Assembly: GCA_016630905.1 (NCBI GenBank)
Contig: WBMQ01000007.1
Coordinates: 930,001-994,000, forward strand
Source of the DNA: Capillidium heterosporum
Taxonomy: Eukaryota; Entomophthoromycota; Entomophthoromycetes; Entomophthorales; Capillidiaceae
Direction: 5' to 3'
DNA: 64,000 bases
The notes under the pieces: generated by a model
What the model saw: the letters and a program-made list of their open reading frames with translations, nothing else
Database searches by the model: none
What the model was told of the DNA's origin: nothing
In this document: positions 33,445 through 49,586 of the stretch, piece after piece
How positions within the stretch are numbered: the first letter of the stretch is position 1
How the letters are laid out: every line of letters starts with the position of its first letter
Made by a program: the position numbers and the translations under genes

Positions 33445-35205
33445 CCAACTAACCTTTACCTTGGACTGTATACGACAATCACAATTTAAGCCCTCAAAAT
33501 TCAGATTGGCTTCCAAGTATACGATAGAAAGAGCTTAATTTTGCCATAAGTATTCAATAAAAATATTTTGGAAATAGCTTTACCTGTCTTCATACTCTAT
33601 TTTAAAGTAAATTTAAAAAACAAAACTAGTGCTTTATAAATCGAAATGATTCTGTTGAAATATATTTAAACCTGGCTATCGCCCATCTAATAACTGGAGA
33701 TTTGGTTTTCCTAGACACCTTGTTTGATCCTAGAATTTTGTGTAACCACCTAACTTACTGCTTCAGCCCTGTAGATTCACAATAAAACCTATGTATGCCT
33801 AGCCTTTAGTGACCATTTACCTTCTATCCTGTTCATCGGTGTTTGTGAATGGAGGGTACATCTCGACGTCCAAATTAAAGGCATGGTGATGAGGATAGGG
33901 ACTTTCCTCTAGAGGCCAAAAGAATATTAGTATAATGAAACTGTAATATTCGATAGGTTTTTCTTCAAACTTACCTATTGAATCAAACCAATCATAACAC
34001 CTATTTTACTAAGCTAGGATATAGTCACTTGCTTAACTCATCATATACAATAGGATTTAATGTATATATAATTTTTAATAGTATGTTCTAATGGAAAACG
34101 TACAAGGTAGAACTAGTTTGCGCTCAAGGGATCTGCTGTCTAATTTTTATCTTCCAAATAGTGGATAAAATGAAAAATTTTAATAGCAATATACCACTTT
34201 TAGGATGTTTAGTTGGCTGAAATTAGATTTGTGATAAAGTGCAAGATGGCTTGTAAATCAAGGTTAGATAAAGCTTTCGATACTTAAAATTGATTTCTAT
34301 ATTCTCTAAAGCTCAAAGATGCCCTACAAGGCTAAATATATATCGAAATATAGCTCTGACTACTACTTTAAGTTGACTCTTGATAGTTTAGTCTATTTGT
34401 GATAACGAACTATAAGGATTTACGACCAGCTATAGTAAAAGTAGCCTGTGATTATGGTACTTCAACTTATATGTGTCAATGGATAAGCTATACTTATAGA
34501 CCAGTTCTATTTGTATAGGAAATGTCGATATATAGGAAACTTTAATTATAAATTGTGCTTTTGCCTTCAAATATTTATAAATTGGTTCCATTTATAAATA
34601 TTAAATCACTTGCTATATATACATCGCTTTAAAATATACTAAATGATATTGGTGATGGATATGCCATTTTTGCAATACAGCTGGCCTATTCCAAATTTTA
34701 TAGCAAACTTATCAATAGATGCCATTCCATGGCACTATTAATCTAACTAAAGGCATATAATAGGCTGAAAGTTTGGATTCTAAGTTAAAAAAATCGAAAA
34801 CTGTGAAGGTATCGTCAAGCAATCCAAGGACTCCTTGTCATTATCTATCAAAATGTACTTTACTAAACCAATTTCATCTTTTAATGATCTAAAACCATTC
34901 ACCTCTCTTCTACTTTTGTTGTCAAGTCCAACATTTATTCCAAGCTCTTGGGACAATCTATAAAGTTTTCAATGGAGTAAAGTCACATTTAGTAAATGAA
35001 CTTTTTCCAGCTGAACACAATCCATCTTTACCTATGTCCAAATTGACTTTTATAGCTAACATTTTGTCAACCACATGTATTATCTTGGCAGCGATCTTTC
35101 GAGGTATTGAAGTACCATTTACTATCAATCATTTTGAATTAAAAGCTGCTAGCTATAAATACCTTGATAGAGTCACCCCTCTTCTTTTTATAAAGTTTAC
35201 AAACA
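33445..35205. other. spacer between array units 2 and 3
   Basis: 1.76 kb of AT-rich repeat flank. No gene recognised. Confidence 0.45.
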
Positions 35206-35394
35206 ATTAAATTCCATATATTTTACTTATTTATCCTATTCACTATAGTGTTTTCAAAGGACTTGTACAACGACCGACGTACAATCAATTATCAAAATGA
35301 ATCTGGCTTGGAGCGACGTTTTATCGGGACGATTATTCGAGGGGTAGTTGGTGCTGGTAAGGCTATCGTTGGTGCCATTAGAGGAAAGAAATAG
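35206..35394 (+). pseudogene. array unit 3: intact precursor frame lacking an ATG
   Basis: The position of the start codon reads ATT. From there the frame is open for 62 codons to TAG 35392-35394 and aligns throughout with unit 1: leader KFHIFYLFILFTIVFSKDL, dibasic NDRR, spacer with GLERR, tail FIGTIIRGVVGAGKAIVGAI followed by RGKK. No in-frame ATG exists. Either the gene lost its start very recently, since no other damage has accumulated, or translation begins at a non-AUG codon. TATA-like and upstream motifs are intact. Confidence 0.65.
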
Positions 35395-36281
35395 AGACGT
35401 TGAACTCATTCTTACCTTTAACTGTGTAGAAAATTACAATCTAAACATCCAGATATTGAGCTTATTTAAAGTATATCCTACAAAAAAGCTAACTATTGCT
35501 TAAATTCAATAAAATAACTTTTTATACAGATTTATATTTCTTTATGCTATTTATTCATACTTTCACCAAATCTTATAATTATATATATATATACCACTTA
35601 ATAATTAACAGCTTTAATTTATGTTGCTAAATGTTATGTTGCCTCAAACGAAAGGCAATTATTACATTCATCATAATTTTAGGTTAGTACCCATCAATAC
35701 TTGGCACCATATTGATCGGTCTACACCATAGAAACAATTTTCTAACAGCTTCCTATGCTACATTCTCCTTAGTAAATAATCAAGAACCTATCTTTTTGAT
35801 ATGAGTAGACTTAACAAGCTGTATCTCGATTAGAAAAATCCTCTTAATAGGCCCATCTCAAGTTCTGCCCTATTCTAACCTAACTGAAAAAACATATATT
35901 ACTAAACCCATTTCTTTTTAAAACAATATACTTAATAGTGAGCCATCAATTTACATACATTCAAGATCTTTCCTTCACTATTACTTGTCTTCCGGACTAG
36001 TGCCAGAATTAGAAATCAACTTATAAAGCCCTCAAAGGAATAAAATCGCTTTTGGTAAATGAATTTTCCTAAATAGGCTGGAATCCTTTTCTACATTTAT
36101 TCCAACTTCAACAACTAGACTTGGAAATTTTCTGTATGTGAAAATATACCGGCCACACACTTTATCTTTAAAATGCTCTATCTAATCATAGCAAGCCATC
36201 TAAATCATTTATTTCAAATACAAAGTTTCTAAATATAAATACGCGATAGAGTACCCTTCCTCTTATAAAAATTACAGTACG
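35395..36281. other. spacer between array units 3 and 4
   Basis: Repeat flank with the conserved TTTGGTAAATGAATTTT motif near 36050; no gene. Confidence 0.45.
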
Positions 36282-36515
36282 ATGAAGTTTCAAATTTTCT
36301 ACCTATTTATCCTGATCAGTATAGTGCTTTCAAAGAGCTTACTTAACAACAAACGGGCATTCTTCCCTTACAGTGAAGTAAGTTTAGAAAGAAGGAATGC
36401 TATCGGAGAGGTGTTCAAAGGGGCGCTTACTTTTGGTAAGGCTTCCTGGGACGCTATCAATCGCAACAGGTCGCCTTGTAGATACGACCCTTCCCTTTCA
36501 CAGTGTAAGAGATGA
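36282..36515 (+). CDS. precursor of a secreted peptide (array unit 4)
   Basis: A 77-residue paralogue. Leader MKFQIFYLFILISIVLSKSL, dibasic NNKR, spacer AFFPYSEVSLERR, then NAIGEVFKGALTFGKASWDA. Unlike its neighbours it has an extended tail with two cysteines (RSPCRYDPSLSQCKR) that could form a disulfide. Signal and spacer are well conserved while the product region differs. TATAAATAC lies about 45 bp upstream. Confidence 0.72.
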   Translation: MKFQIFYLFILISIVLSKSLLNNKRAFFPYSEVSLERRNAIGEVFKGALTFGKASWDAINRNRSPCRYDPSLSQCKR

Positions 36516-38486
36516 TGGCTAAAGCCGATGGTATTAGATTTATTTTCAAGTATATGGTATGGAAATTCAATGCTATTTTAAATAAATTATGGTACATACA
36601 GCTTTTTACTTTCTTTGGGTATAATAGGCACATAGATATAGGTATCTTTTAATCATGAATAGTTTTGATAGAGGTTACTGGATATCAAGTTTATTTAGAT
36701 GGAAATTACCTTTGTTGGTTCACTTGAGCCTTAAAGTGACAGCTATAAGGTTTTGTAACCTACTCAAGTGTGTGTTTTATCAATAAATACATCGCTTAAT
36801 AAAACCTAGGTAGAACTACATCTATTCTTGTAAAAGTTTGCAACTCCTTTATATGTTTAATTTTAAAGTATGCTTTATAAACTCGAATGTAAGTCTATGT
36901 ATTAGTATTGTCCAAATAAGTTTCTAAAGCCAGCTGGGTTCGTATACGGTACTAAGATTCAACCTATACTAGTGACACTTATATTTGCTATATTTATAGT
37001 GTGGATAGAAGGCCTAATGATTTTTCAAATAACTAAAAGAAGAGTTAGGAATATATATATTATTTATACTTTATTCCTCAAAAATTATATATAATATTTA
37101 CTTCTATATTCAATTGGAGAGCATATATGTCAGTTTTTGGTAATATATTTTGGATTTTATATCTGGAACGATATACTAAATGAAATGCTTCCAAATTGTA
37201 AAAGGTAATTTTCCGAAATTATTAGCTTGAATTTTTAATATTAGTTAGTACTAAATATCGATTGAAATATGCTTAAATATATCAGGGAGTTTTCAACAAA
37301 TTTTTAATCGAGTTTTGTAAGTATTTTAGGTTTATAAATGTTTAGAGCACATTGTTCATCCTAAATATATAACGCACTTTTTCGATACCTATTTTTAAGT
37401 TGATAGATGTAAGCTGTAAATTTTATTTAGGAGATGAATACTTATATCAATACAATTCAAAGATGAGCTTTAAGATAATTCATTCTGAAAGTAAAACTAT
37501 AGATACTGAAATATAAATAAATAGTGAATAGGTTAAAGGTTTATAAATTACAAATACAGGATGTTATCAAGTATATAAGTAATAGCGATATAATTCTATT
37601 AGCCCAATAATTTGGTTTCGTTACTTGATATTAACTGGACTGATGACATTGGAGAATAACCAATCGATTCAAAAATGAGTGATATAAATTTTAATAAACA
37701 AAGCAATTTATATCAGTATAGCTTTACTCTGTGATTTAGTATGGTTAATTAATGTTTCTAGCCTTATATTAAGTGAATATAGATTGATTTTCATTGTTGT
37801 TTTCTAACTAGCTAAAATCTGACTACAGCATAACTATCTTCATCTTATACTTTAGAATCAACATATTATATTTATATTAACTTTATTTGACTACATTTGA
37901 AAATAGTATCTTGAACTTTTTGCGATCCTGCAAAGTACTTTGTAGCAGTAAGTGTTTATACCAATACGCCCTTTGGTTATACATGCTCCATATGTATAAA
38001 AACATTTGAGTTTAACTGATTTCCTTTTCCTTAATATAAGAACTTGCTTTCTAACTTAATAAAAGTTTGCCTTATAAGAAAATTTTGGATGGGTAGGATT
38101 GTTAATGATCGAATGTTCTTTTTCATTTTAGACTTGAAAATCTACAGTTTTTAAATCTAATCATTAAGTTTTGTATACAAAGGAAATCCTTTTTGCTGTT
38201 GATATTCAATTACTAGCTAAATTTAGTAATCTGCTGCTGCTAAATACATAGTCCAACCTTTCTGGCTATGTACTTTGTTACTGCACCTTCAAAACTGAGT
38301 CTAAAACCAAGTATACAGCACTACTTTATCAAATTTAATCCCTTTTAGGACCTACGTAGCTAACCAAAAAGTGCGGCTATTTATACGATTTTAGGAGTTC
38401 AGTTCGTTTTCACAATTGTGTTCCCTATCAAACTGCTTCAAGACTCTGTACCTTGCTTACTAAACTAGAACTTAAGTTTAACTACC
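36516..38486. other. intergenic, no gene seen
   Basis: 2 kb of AT-rich sequence separating the peptide array from the housekeeping block. Nothing supported. Confidence 0.5.
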
Positions 38487-41889
<3,403 letters not shown>

Positions 41890-42777
41890 TTCTGGGAAAG
41901 GGGTTGTTTGAGGATTTTGAGTTTGGAAAGTATATATGATTTACCTAATATTTTGGATAAATGCTGTATCCATTTTTTAGTTTAGTTTCGTTTTGGAGGG
42001 TTTGTGGTAAAGGGTTGATTTAAATATTGGATGGTTGACTTAAAGTTGGTGTGGATGATTTTTGAGCTTTGGCTTAATGGTTGTAGTGAGTTGGTGAGTT
42101 TGAATGGACTTTCTATTAAATGGTATAACATATTATTTATACTTTTGATAATCGCTGTTGCGATGGTATGTGAGTAAACTATTTTGTAGCTAATAATAAT
42201 GGGATTTTTGTTGTGATTGATAACTACACTGCTATCGATTTTATCAACTAAAATTCATTATAGCCTTGTTGACATCATCTTTTACAGTACCATATATGTT
42301 TAGTATGATCAATATCTCTGAGAGTGGAAATGTCAGTACCTATATATTTTTATTGTACTAGTAAGTCTTAGTAAGAGGGTTGACGATGATAGAACAAAGC
42401 TAGTAATACAAATGATATTCCTTGTGATACACAAAGGTTGAAACTTTGAGCTATAGGATATTAGCCTTCTTAAAATAATTGTTAAAGAAATGAGTTGTGG
42501 ACTAGCAACTTTTCCTATGAAGTATATCTCTAAACTTTTATTCAAGTATCTATTGGTATCCGCTAATATCCTTCATATACTTATTTTCCAAAATCGTAAT
42601 CAGCTTTGCATCAGTTCAAAATGCAATTCAGATTCAACTATATATCTAAACTAAATACCAATGAGTTAGGGCTTAAATACTATCTACTATAAATTCATTG
42701 GTCAATGCAACTGCAATCTAAATTTGCAATCCTAATTGTCAAAGCACCAATCTTGAAAACTTTCAAAAACTTTTTAG
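41890..42777. other. intergenic between PKC1 and UTP4
   Basis: Terminator of PKC1 and promoter of UTP4; no additional gene. Confidence 0.5.
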
Positions 42778-45290
42778 ATGCCAAAGCTTATCGAATTGCA
42801 AAATACCAATAGACATCAAAGAAACATGAGCACTAAAGAAACAATAAGTCAACCGATCCTTCACCAACTCAACCTCTCAACGATCCACTTAAGCCCCATA
42901 ACCTCCATAGCTACTAACAATCTTTTGGAAAATCAAAAACATCCTCTAGTAGCTTTAAGTCGAAGTGATGGCTCTATAGAAATATATCGAGTCTACAGAT
43001 TCAGCTCCAAGTACACCGTCCTAACTGATAAAAACTTTGAATTAGTCAGTAGGTTGAGTGGTAACAAACAGAACCAAATAACTAGTTTGAAGTTTGTTGT
43101 AGTAAATGACAAGGTCAAGTTGTTTTCGACTAGCTTAAGTGGCTTGTTAGTTGAGTGGGATTATCTAAATAGCTTAAGGCCTATAAAGTATTTGTTGGTA
43201 CCGGGCGGTTCTATAAACTGTATGGAAGTTAGTAATGACGGCAAGTTTTTGGCTTTGGGGTCGGAAGATGGCTGCGTACGTTTAGTCAATTTAGAGGAAT
43301 GTGTGGATAAGTTGGAAATTTTCAAGCATTTGGAATATAGATTTCGTAAGTTTAATTTTTATATACACCTTTATTTATTTTTAAAACTAGACATGATTTT
43401 ATGTTTGGACTGGAGTGTTGACGACAGCTACATAGTGGTAGGTACTGAACACCTAACTGTCGAAAAGTTGGAGGTAGCTACCGGTAAATTTCCAATACCT
43501 TAAACAATCCTATTAATTTTAACTTGTAACTTTTAGGTAAGCTGATGGTAACTTACTCTGTACAGACTGAAAAGGATGGATTTATCAACCCGGTGTGGTC
43601 TATTAAAGCTCTAAAGTAATATTTTTCAACAGCTTTGCGCTAAACTTTTATAGGGACGACGTTATAGTCACTGGGGATGCCTTAGGTACGGTGACCTTCA
43701 CTGACGGGAAGTTTGGTACATTAATTACTCGGCTGGACGCCCACGAAGCCGATGTGCTAGCTTTGGTGAAGTCAAATAATGGAAACCAGGTGTACTCGGC
43801 TGGTGTAGATGACCGTATCATCCGTTACCAAGTCGATAGGGAAGATACCTTTGGTTGGAGGCAAAATAAATCAAGAAGATGTCACATCCACGACTGTAAG
43901 GCCTTGGCTTACCTTGCATTCGATGGACATGAGTTTTTGCTGTCGGGAGGTAGGATTTGCTTTTCAAAAAGTTATTTGATTTTAATATTTTTATAATTGC
44001 AGGCAATGACTTTAAACTATTCGTCCATAATGTCACTACTTTCGATGACGCTCACCCTGGAGAGATTGACCCCTTTAGAGCCACTAGGCAGCTGCAGTTC
44101 CAACAGGCTGATGGTCCTGGTATCCTCATGCTGACCAGTCCTAGTCAGATCAATTTGTTCAAAGTTGGCTCAGGTAACTTAACTTCTCATCTAACCTGTA
44201 ATTAATCCACTTGGTACAGTTGATACAGAAGATCTACCCTCTGATGGGTTGACCAACGGCATCCCTTTGAAGATTACCGAACCTTGTAGGCATCTCCTCA
44301 AGATGGAGACTGAGGTAACGATTCCAAAAAAGCTCTGTAATTGTTAACTTTATACTTAATTTATAGACTCGAGAGAACATAATGAGCTCAAGCATCAATC
44401 ATTTGGGAACCAAGATAGTTGTATCTGACGTAGCTAAACTACGTCTGTTCAATGCTACTTTATACAACGTCCACATCTCCAAGACCAATGTCCACCTCAA
44501 CCCTAGCTTTCCTCCCTCCAGCTACCTCCAGAAGTTCGGGAAAAGTGGATTGCATGTGGCCAAACTTTCCAAGTTTTCTAAGGATGATAAGTATCTATAT
44601 ATTGTTAACCTTGACAACCAACTTATTCGGTTCGATCTTGATGACGCCCAGTTCCAGTGGGAGGTTGTATTCGACCCCAATACCAAAGCCAACGCCAAAA
44701 AGAGCTCCAAGATCATTAGTAACTTCACTATTGCTGATGACAACAGCACATGCGTCCTATTATTTTCAGGCGGTATTGTCGCTGTCATCGACTTGATTAC
44801 TAGCAATAACACTTCGATCCAATACCTCCCTATCCATAAGTTCCCTGTAATTGATCTCCACCTCCTAAACTCGAAGCAGCTCTTAGTTACCTTAATTAAC
44901 TCTACCTTACTGAGCTACGACTTAACTCAGACCCTGACCAAAGCCACCACTATATTTGAGAATGTCACTTTTAGTGATCAATCGACGGTATCCACCTTGA
45001 TCCGCAACAAGTTGAAGGGCAAAGCTGACACTGACAAATTTATTCGAAACTATTTGATGTACACCAGTAGCTCCATAACTAGTTTCGATGAAGGTTTGGA
45101 TTTCAAGGATGACAAGAATGAAGGTAAGAGAATCAACGACAGCATCAAAAATTTAGTTTACTTCAATCAGCTTGGCAATGGGCATATGATGGCTCTCAGC
45201 GTCAACTACAACCATCTACTCAAGTTGGTGGGTCCTGGCTTTAAATCCAAGAGGTTTATGGGTGTAGGTGAGATGAACCAGTTGGCTTAG
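42778..45290 (+). CDS. UTP4: U3 snoRNP / t-UTP subunit Utp4 (cirhin)
   Basis: Seven exons: 42778-43345, 43391-43483, 43537-43615, 43654-43949, 44003-44173, 44220-44314, 44367-45290, encoding about 741 residues. A second ATG (MSTKETISQ, at 42826) is an alternative start. WD40 repeats align with cirhin: VALSRSDGSIEIYRVY, LFSTSLSGLLVEWDY, KFLALGSEDGCVRLVN, ILCLDWSVDDSYIVVGTEH, NPVWSIKAL, VIVTGDALGTVTFTDGKFGT, KALAYLAFDGHEFLLSGGND. The protein is part of the t-UTP subcomplex of the small-subunit processome, needed for early pre-18S rRNA processing and rDNA transcription in the nucleolus. All introns are 37-53 nt and no frame change is needed. Confidence 0.92.
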
Positions 45291-46645
45291 AGCTGAAAAT
45301 TTAGCGGATGTTGATGGTAGATGAGATGCTTTAAAAAAGTTTTGGGCTTTTGAAGGAATAAATTTTTATATAGATTTGGTTGGGATTTTGATGTTAAATA
45401 TACTGTTATAACGTTTTGACATCAATTGTATTGTACATCTTAGCTACCTATGCTAGCCAATATTTATGAATATATCTTAAAACATTGCGTACATATAGAT
45501 ACCACTATATGAAAATAAAGGCAGTTAAAATATTTTTACTTGAAATTGTTGCCTCAAACCTCATTTATATTTGATAGGAAAGTTCAAAGTAATTTATTCA
45601 AGCCCACTTTATTAGGAGGTTTCATTCACTATAAGTGGCGTGTCCTACAGGTCGACTATCTCATTCTAAATTAACACGCAAGCTCAAGTTTGCTGAGGTT
45701 AGGATCGAAAAGATATACTGTAGAGTTCACTTTGGGATAATATAAACGAACAACCTATACCACCAGATTGTATTCTAAAGTTTATACCAAATCTATTTGT
45801 ATTTGAAATACTAGTGGGGATTGAATTTAATTAAACAGTGATAATAGGATTCTTATATAGGTGAGTTAGTTTGCAGCTACTTTTCGAAAAACATATATAT
45901 ATAATATAAAGTTTTGTAAGAAGGATCAGTGGCATCTGAACTAAAGTTACAGGCTTTTTTAATAAAATAGGGTATTCTCACCAGCTTCTAATATATAGTC
46001 TTTATTTGGTATATATCTTGCTACTTTATATATATTAGGGAAAACGCCATACTTCCGATCAAAGGTAGCCTTCGATTTGAAATGGTGGTCCTCACTTATA
46101 AATATACTATCAGCATAAGCTATGGGCTAAAAGCTTGTCATCTAAAGATATTCAGCTTTGATCTTATCTAATACTTGATATGACAACAAGTCTGTCTTAT
46201 ATGGTTAAAATGGTAGCCTATTGTAGGACATTAAATTAAAAATAATATACCTTTCAATAAAAGTAAAAATGGTAATCAAAGCAACCTATAATATTCGAAT
46301 TGCTTATGATATATCAATATATTAATAAAAATATTGATTAAAATTTATAGTTTAAGAAATTTAACACATCTAACCTTATTTAATTGTATTTGTATCGAAT
46401 TAACTTTGACTAATACTAGAGATTGCTGTACTTTCATATAAAATTATATGTGCAAAAGACTACGTTGAAAAACACAAAGTTAGAATAAACGGTAAAAATA
46501 TTTTAGCAGGGATAAAAAGTAACGCTGAAAGTAATGCTAAATGTATTTCAAAATTGTATGTAAATACTTAAATAGAGCCACCTTTGTATAGGGATTAAAG
46601 TAGAAGCAGTAGTAAATCAAAAAGACTTTAAACTTTAAGAAAAAT
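45291..46645. other. intergenic, no gene seen
   Basis: 1.35 kb AT-rich region between convergent genes; nothing supported. Confidence 0.5.
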
Positions 46646-47239
46646 TTAAACTTTATGGGGTTCGGTATGGAAGGGAGACCACATACCTCTTACCGATGGG
46701 TTGTTGGACAGCACTCTATACTTGCGGTAGTCGGTAGCTTGACCACCCAAACTGGACTTTAATCCTTCGGTATTAACTCTAATCTGTGGCACCTCTAAGT
46801 TAGCTACATTTACTAGCTTGTTCCTACCGTTCACTACATCTTTTAGAAACTTGAACTTGAAAAAACTTACTGTAGAAACCTTCTATGGTAGGGTGTTCCC
46901 AAGGTTGCTGTTTAACTACTACCTCAATCTGTGGGTTGTTTTTAGCAAAGTCAACCAAGTACTTTTTGATGTACTCACTAAATTAAAATTAAATACTGGA
47001 GTATATATATAAAGTTACCTTATTCCCTTTGATGAACCACCAGTTTCACAGTAACTGAAAACCAATTTACGACATTGTACTACATAGGTACCTTTTAATC
47101 CATTGTTGAAGGGGGCGGGGTCAACCTTTGGTTTAAAATCGTTGGCTTTGAGTTGGTACCCGTTCTCTAAATTTGCCAATTTCTTTTCGAAAAGCTTGGC
47201 CGTACGCATCGACCCTACAATTCTGCCTGGCTTGTACAT
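46646..47239 (-). CDS. MRPL51: mitochondrial large-subunit ribosomal protein mL43
   Basis: Three exons, 47239-47019, 46977-46871 and 46839-46646, encode 173 residues. The L51/S25/CI-B8 thioredoxin-like domain is evident: VVQCRKLVFSYCETGGSSKG, then EYIKKYLVDFAKNNPQIEV and VVKQQPWEHPTIEGFY, then a basic segment (NGRNKLVNVANL). The C-terminal extension ends WSPFHTEPHKV, the typical PFHP-like end of mL43. It is a structural protein of the mitoribosome. It shares a 205-bp promoter region with the divergent DUF2039 gene. Confidence 0.92.
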
Positions 47240-47444
47240 TTTGATAAAGATTAGTCAAAAATTTTACTTTGGTTTTCCAGTAACTGCGACCAAATGATGT
47301 CATTCCAATCTACTATTTTATCTTGAATTTATTACTACAAACCTCTAAAAAGTTTTAAATTACTTGAAGTAATAGATTCCGACCAGAGTGACCTTAATCA
47401 AAAATCAAGCTTTGCAAAAAGGAAAAGGTTTTCAAGATTTCAAA
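47240..47444. promoter_or_regulatory. putative bidirectional promoter
   Basis: About 205 bp between divergent start codons of mL43 (minus) and the C9orf85-like gene (plus). No TATA box is obvious; the arrangement is typical of paired housekeeping genes. Confidence 0.5.
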
Positions 47445-48083
47445 ATGGGATTCAAAGGGTCAACTAAAGGTTCAGGTTCGAAGAAGGATGGGCAGAAGTA
47501 CAAAAATCAGGTTGTATACATTCATCAGAAACAGAGCAAGCTAACGAAACTTATCTCATCTTTACCTATCTATGGGTTGTGTCAAAGATGTACTGAAGTA
47601 TTGAAGTGGCGTAAACAGTACGGTAAGTATAAACCATTGACGGTACCCAAGAAATGGTAAATTTTAATTTTAATAAAGGTTTCTAATGTACATTCTAAAA
47701 GTGTATGTTGTCAGAAGAAGAATATAAAGGAGGCATACCACGTCCTATGCCAAGAATGTTCAAAAGATAAGAGGGTCTGTGCCAAATGTCAAGAAGGATT
47801 CCCCATCCTCAGTGATCCAAGGTATTTTATTTGAGCAAAGTTTTTATTGATATTTTGTAGTGAGCATAAGACAGATGCTGAGTTGAATAAAGAGGAGCAA
47901 GAGTTCCAACAGAAGCTCAAGTCCTTGCCTGAGCGCAAGCGACGAACTATTTTACGTAAACTGGAGAAGGGTGATGTCAACATGGATACTATAGATTTAG
48001 ACAAGGATTCCGATTTTGAAACTGATTCTGAAGAAGAGGAGGAGGACGAAGAAGAGGAGGAGGACGAAGAAGAGGAAGAGTAA
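47445..48083 (+). CDS. C9orf85/DUF2039-family zinc-ribbon protein
   Basis: Three exons, 47445-47656, 47702-47821 and 47861-48083, encode 184 residues from the ATG at 47445. The N-terminus is basic (GSTKGSGSKKDGQKYKNQ). The family core follows: LCQRCTEVLKWRKQYGKYKP, PKKCVCCQKKNIKEAYHVLC, QECSKDKRVCAKCQE, with the cysteine pairs of the uncharacterised eukaryotic C9orf85 family. The C-terminal third is a Lys/Arg-rich segment and a long Glu/Asp run (EEEEEDEEEE). The function of the family is not established; a nuclear or RNA-related role would fit the charge pattern but is inference. Confidence 0.88.
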
Positions 48084-48321
48084 TTGTGTTTATACTTTTA
48101 TATTGTGCCATAACTACTTAGTGGTTTATACTTGAATGTAAGTGAAAATAAAACTAATAGACATATTTTTATACATTTTTATGACGTTAATGCTATTTAA
48201 TAGCTAATTTTAATAGTACTTTGGTAACCAGCCTAATAGATATCTCTAGTTGAATCATAATCAATAATGCAGAATTCTATTTGAATATATACTCGCTTCA
48301 CAATCCCTTTATTAGTAGATC

Positions 48322-48946
48322 ATGGAGTTTTTGCCAAACAACTTAGGGCGGTTACTTACTAAGGATAAACGGATAGGATATGAAGGCGAAAAAGAATATC
48401 CAGTAATACTGGAAAACAAGCAACCTGAAAAAGAGAAAGGTGAGAAATCGAACCAGGAGAATAGAGAATCAGAACACAATACACTCGACTATCTCGACTT
48501 GCAGTACGACTTTGATTCTGGAGATAAGGACTACTTTCCGAATCCTAATTACCAATCACCAGCTAAAGGCACATATACATAGTATTACTTTTTATTAACA
48601 ATTTATAGATACTGATGGTGAAGTTTCATCGGATATTTACAAGGAGTTCAATAGTAATATATATTATATATATTGACTAATATACACTTCAATAGAATTT
48701 AATGATCAATGTACCAATAACTTTCTAGAGCTCAAAGATATTTTAAAGTATGCTTTTTTACTTATATTATTGCTGATTATCGCTATACATAGGACTCAAG
48801 ATGAGACCTACGACTTGGTCCGAAACTACCTTGAAGATGTAGAGACCTACTGTGGAGCGGACTTACAGCGAGTTAAAGACTACTATCACCAAACTCAATC
48901 CGACTTGAAGAAGCTTAAATTCAACTTACAATTTAAACACTATTGA
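48322..48946 (+). CDS. hypothetical acidic protein with a GC-AG intron
   Basis: A four-exon model, 48322-48568, 48609-48653, 48696-48747 and 48793-48946, gives 165 residues with all phases consistent. The first intron must start with GC (AAAG|GCACAT) because no GT donor keeps the frame; the other two are GT-AG. The protein starts MEFLPNNLGRLLTKDKRIGY, continues with a Glu/Lys/Gln-rich charged region and LDYLDLQYDFDSGDKDYF, and ends in a predicted helix (DETYDLVRNYLEDVETY, then CGADLQRVKDYYHQTQSDL). I do not recognise a family. It might bind another protein through the helical tail. It is transcribed away from the DUF2039 gene on the same strand. Confidence 0.6.
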
Positions 48947-49586
48947 GTACACTGATATTCTATGATAACTATAAATTGCAGTTGTAGTGTAGTATAGCTT
49001 CCCTTATATCGTATAATTGCAACTATATATATACTATTTAGACCATTTAAAAAATTAAGATACCTATATATTAAGTTTAAATTATTCCAAATTATTTTAG
49101 TTGACGTATCTAGGCATATAAAGCTATTTGATTATCTAAATTTCTAAAATATATATGTAAATTAACCAAGATGGTTTAAATTGATGTTTAGACTCCTATA
49201 GAGTTTAGTATAAGGAAGCTCACATCATCACTTTATATTACAAATAGTAATGCAAGGAAACTTTTGGTGGTTTGAAAAGACTACTCTATTCTAAGATGGG
49301 TGTTTGCTATCAAGCTAAATTTCAGAATTCTTCATCCAACAATTAAGAATTTCATTTGAAAATCTGACAAATAGATTCGGAAGTTTGGTATCCGATATTG
49401 CCTTCCAACTTAGTAGTAAGAGATACCCTCATCTACATAGTAGTACCGATACTATCCACTTAAAAAATACAGCACCATCCACAACATATTCCATTTTAGA
49501 TTAGTAGATACGTACAAAAATAAGTTTATATCAGGTTAATAACTGACAAAAGGGGATGTTACAAATACCATAAAGCAAAAAGATGG
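48947..49586. other. intergenic, no gene seen
   Basis: AT-rich spacer before the tRNA gene. Confidence 0.5.

Larger units (their letters stand above)
31350..36600 (+). repeat. tandem array of four peptide-gene units
   Basis: Four diverged direct repeats, each carrying one small precursor gene on the plus strand (31970, 33247, 35206, 36282), spaced 1.1-2.0 kb apart. Similarity extends beyond the coding parts: a TTTNGTAAATGAA motif about 205-230 bp upstream of each start, a TATAAATAC-like box roughly 45-50 bp upstream in three of the four, and a CTTCCTTTTATAAA-like stretch next to the start. Distal flanks also share diverged blocks (for example CTATAAATT, AAATCA and CATCGCTTTAAAATATACT-like). 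The arrangement indicates duplication of gene plus promoter followed by divergence. Confidence 0.75.
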
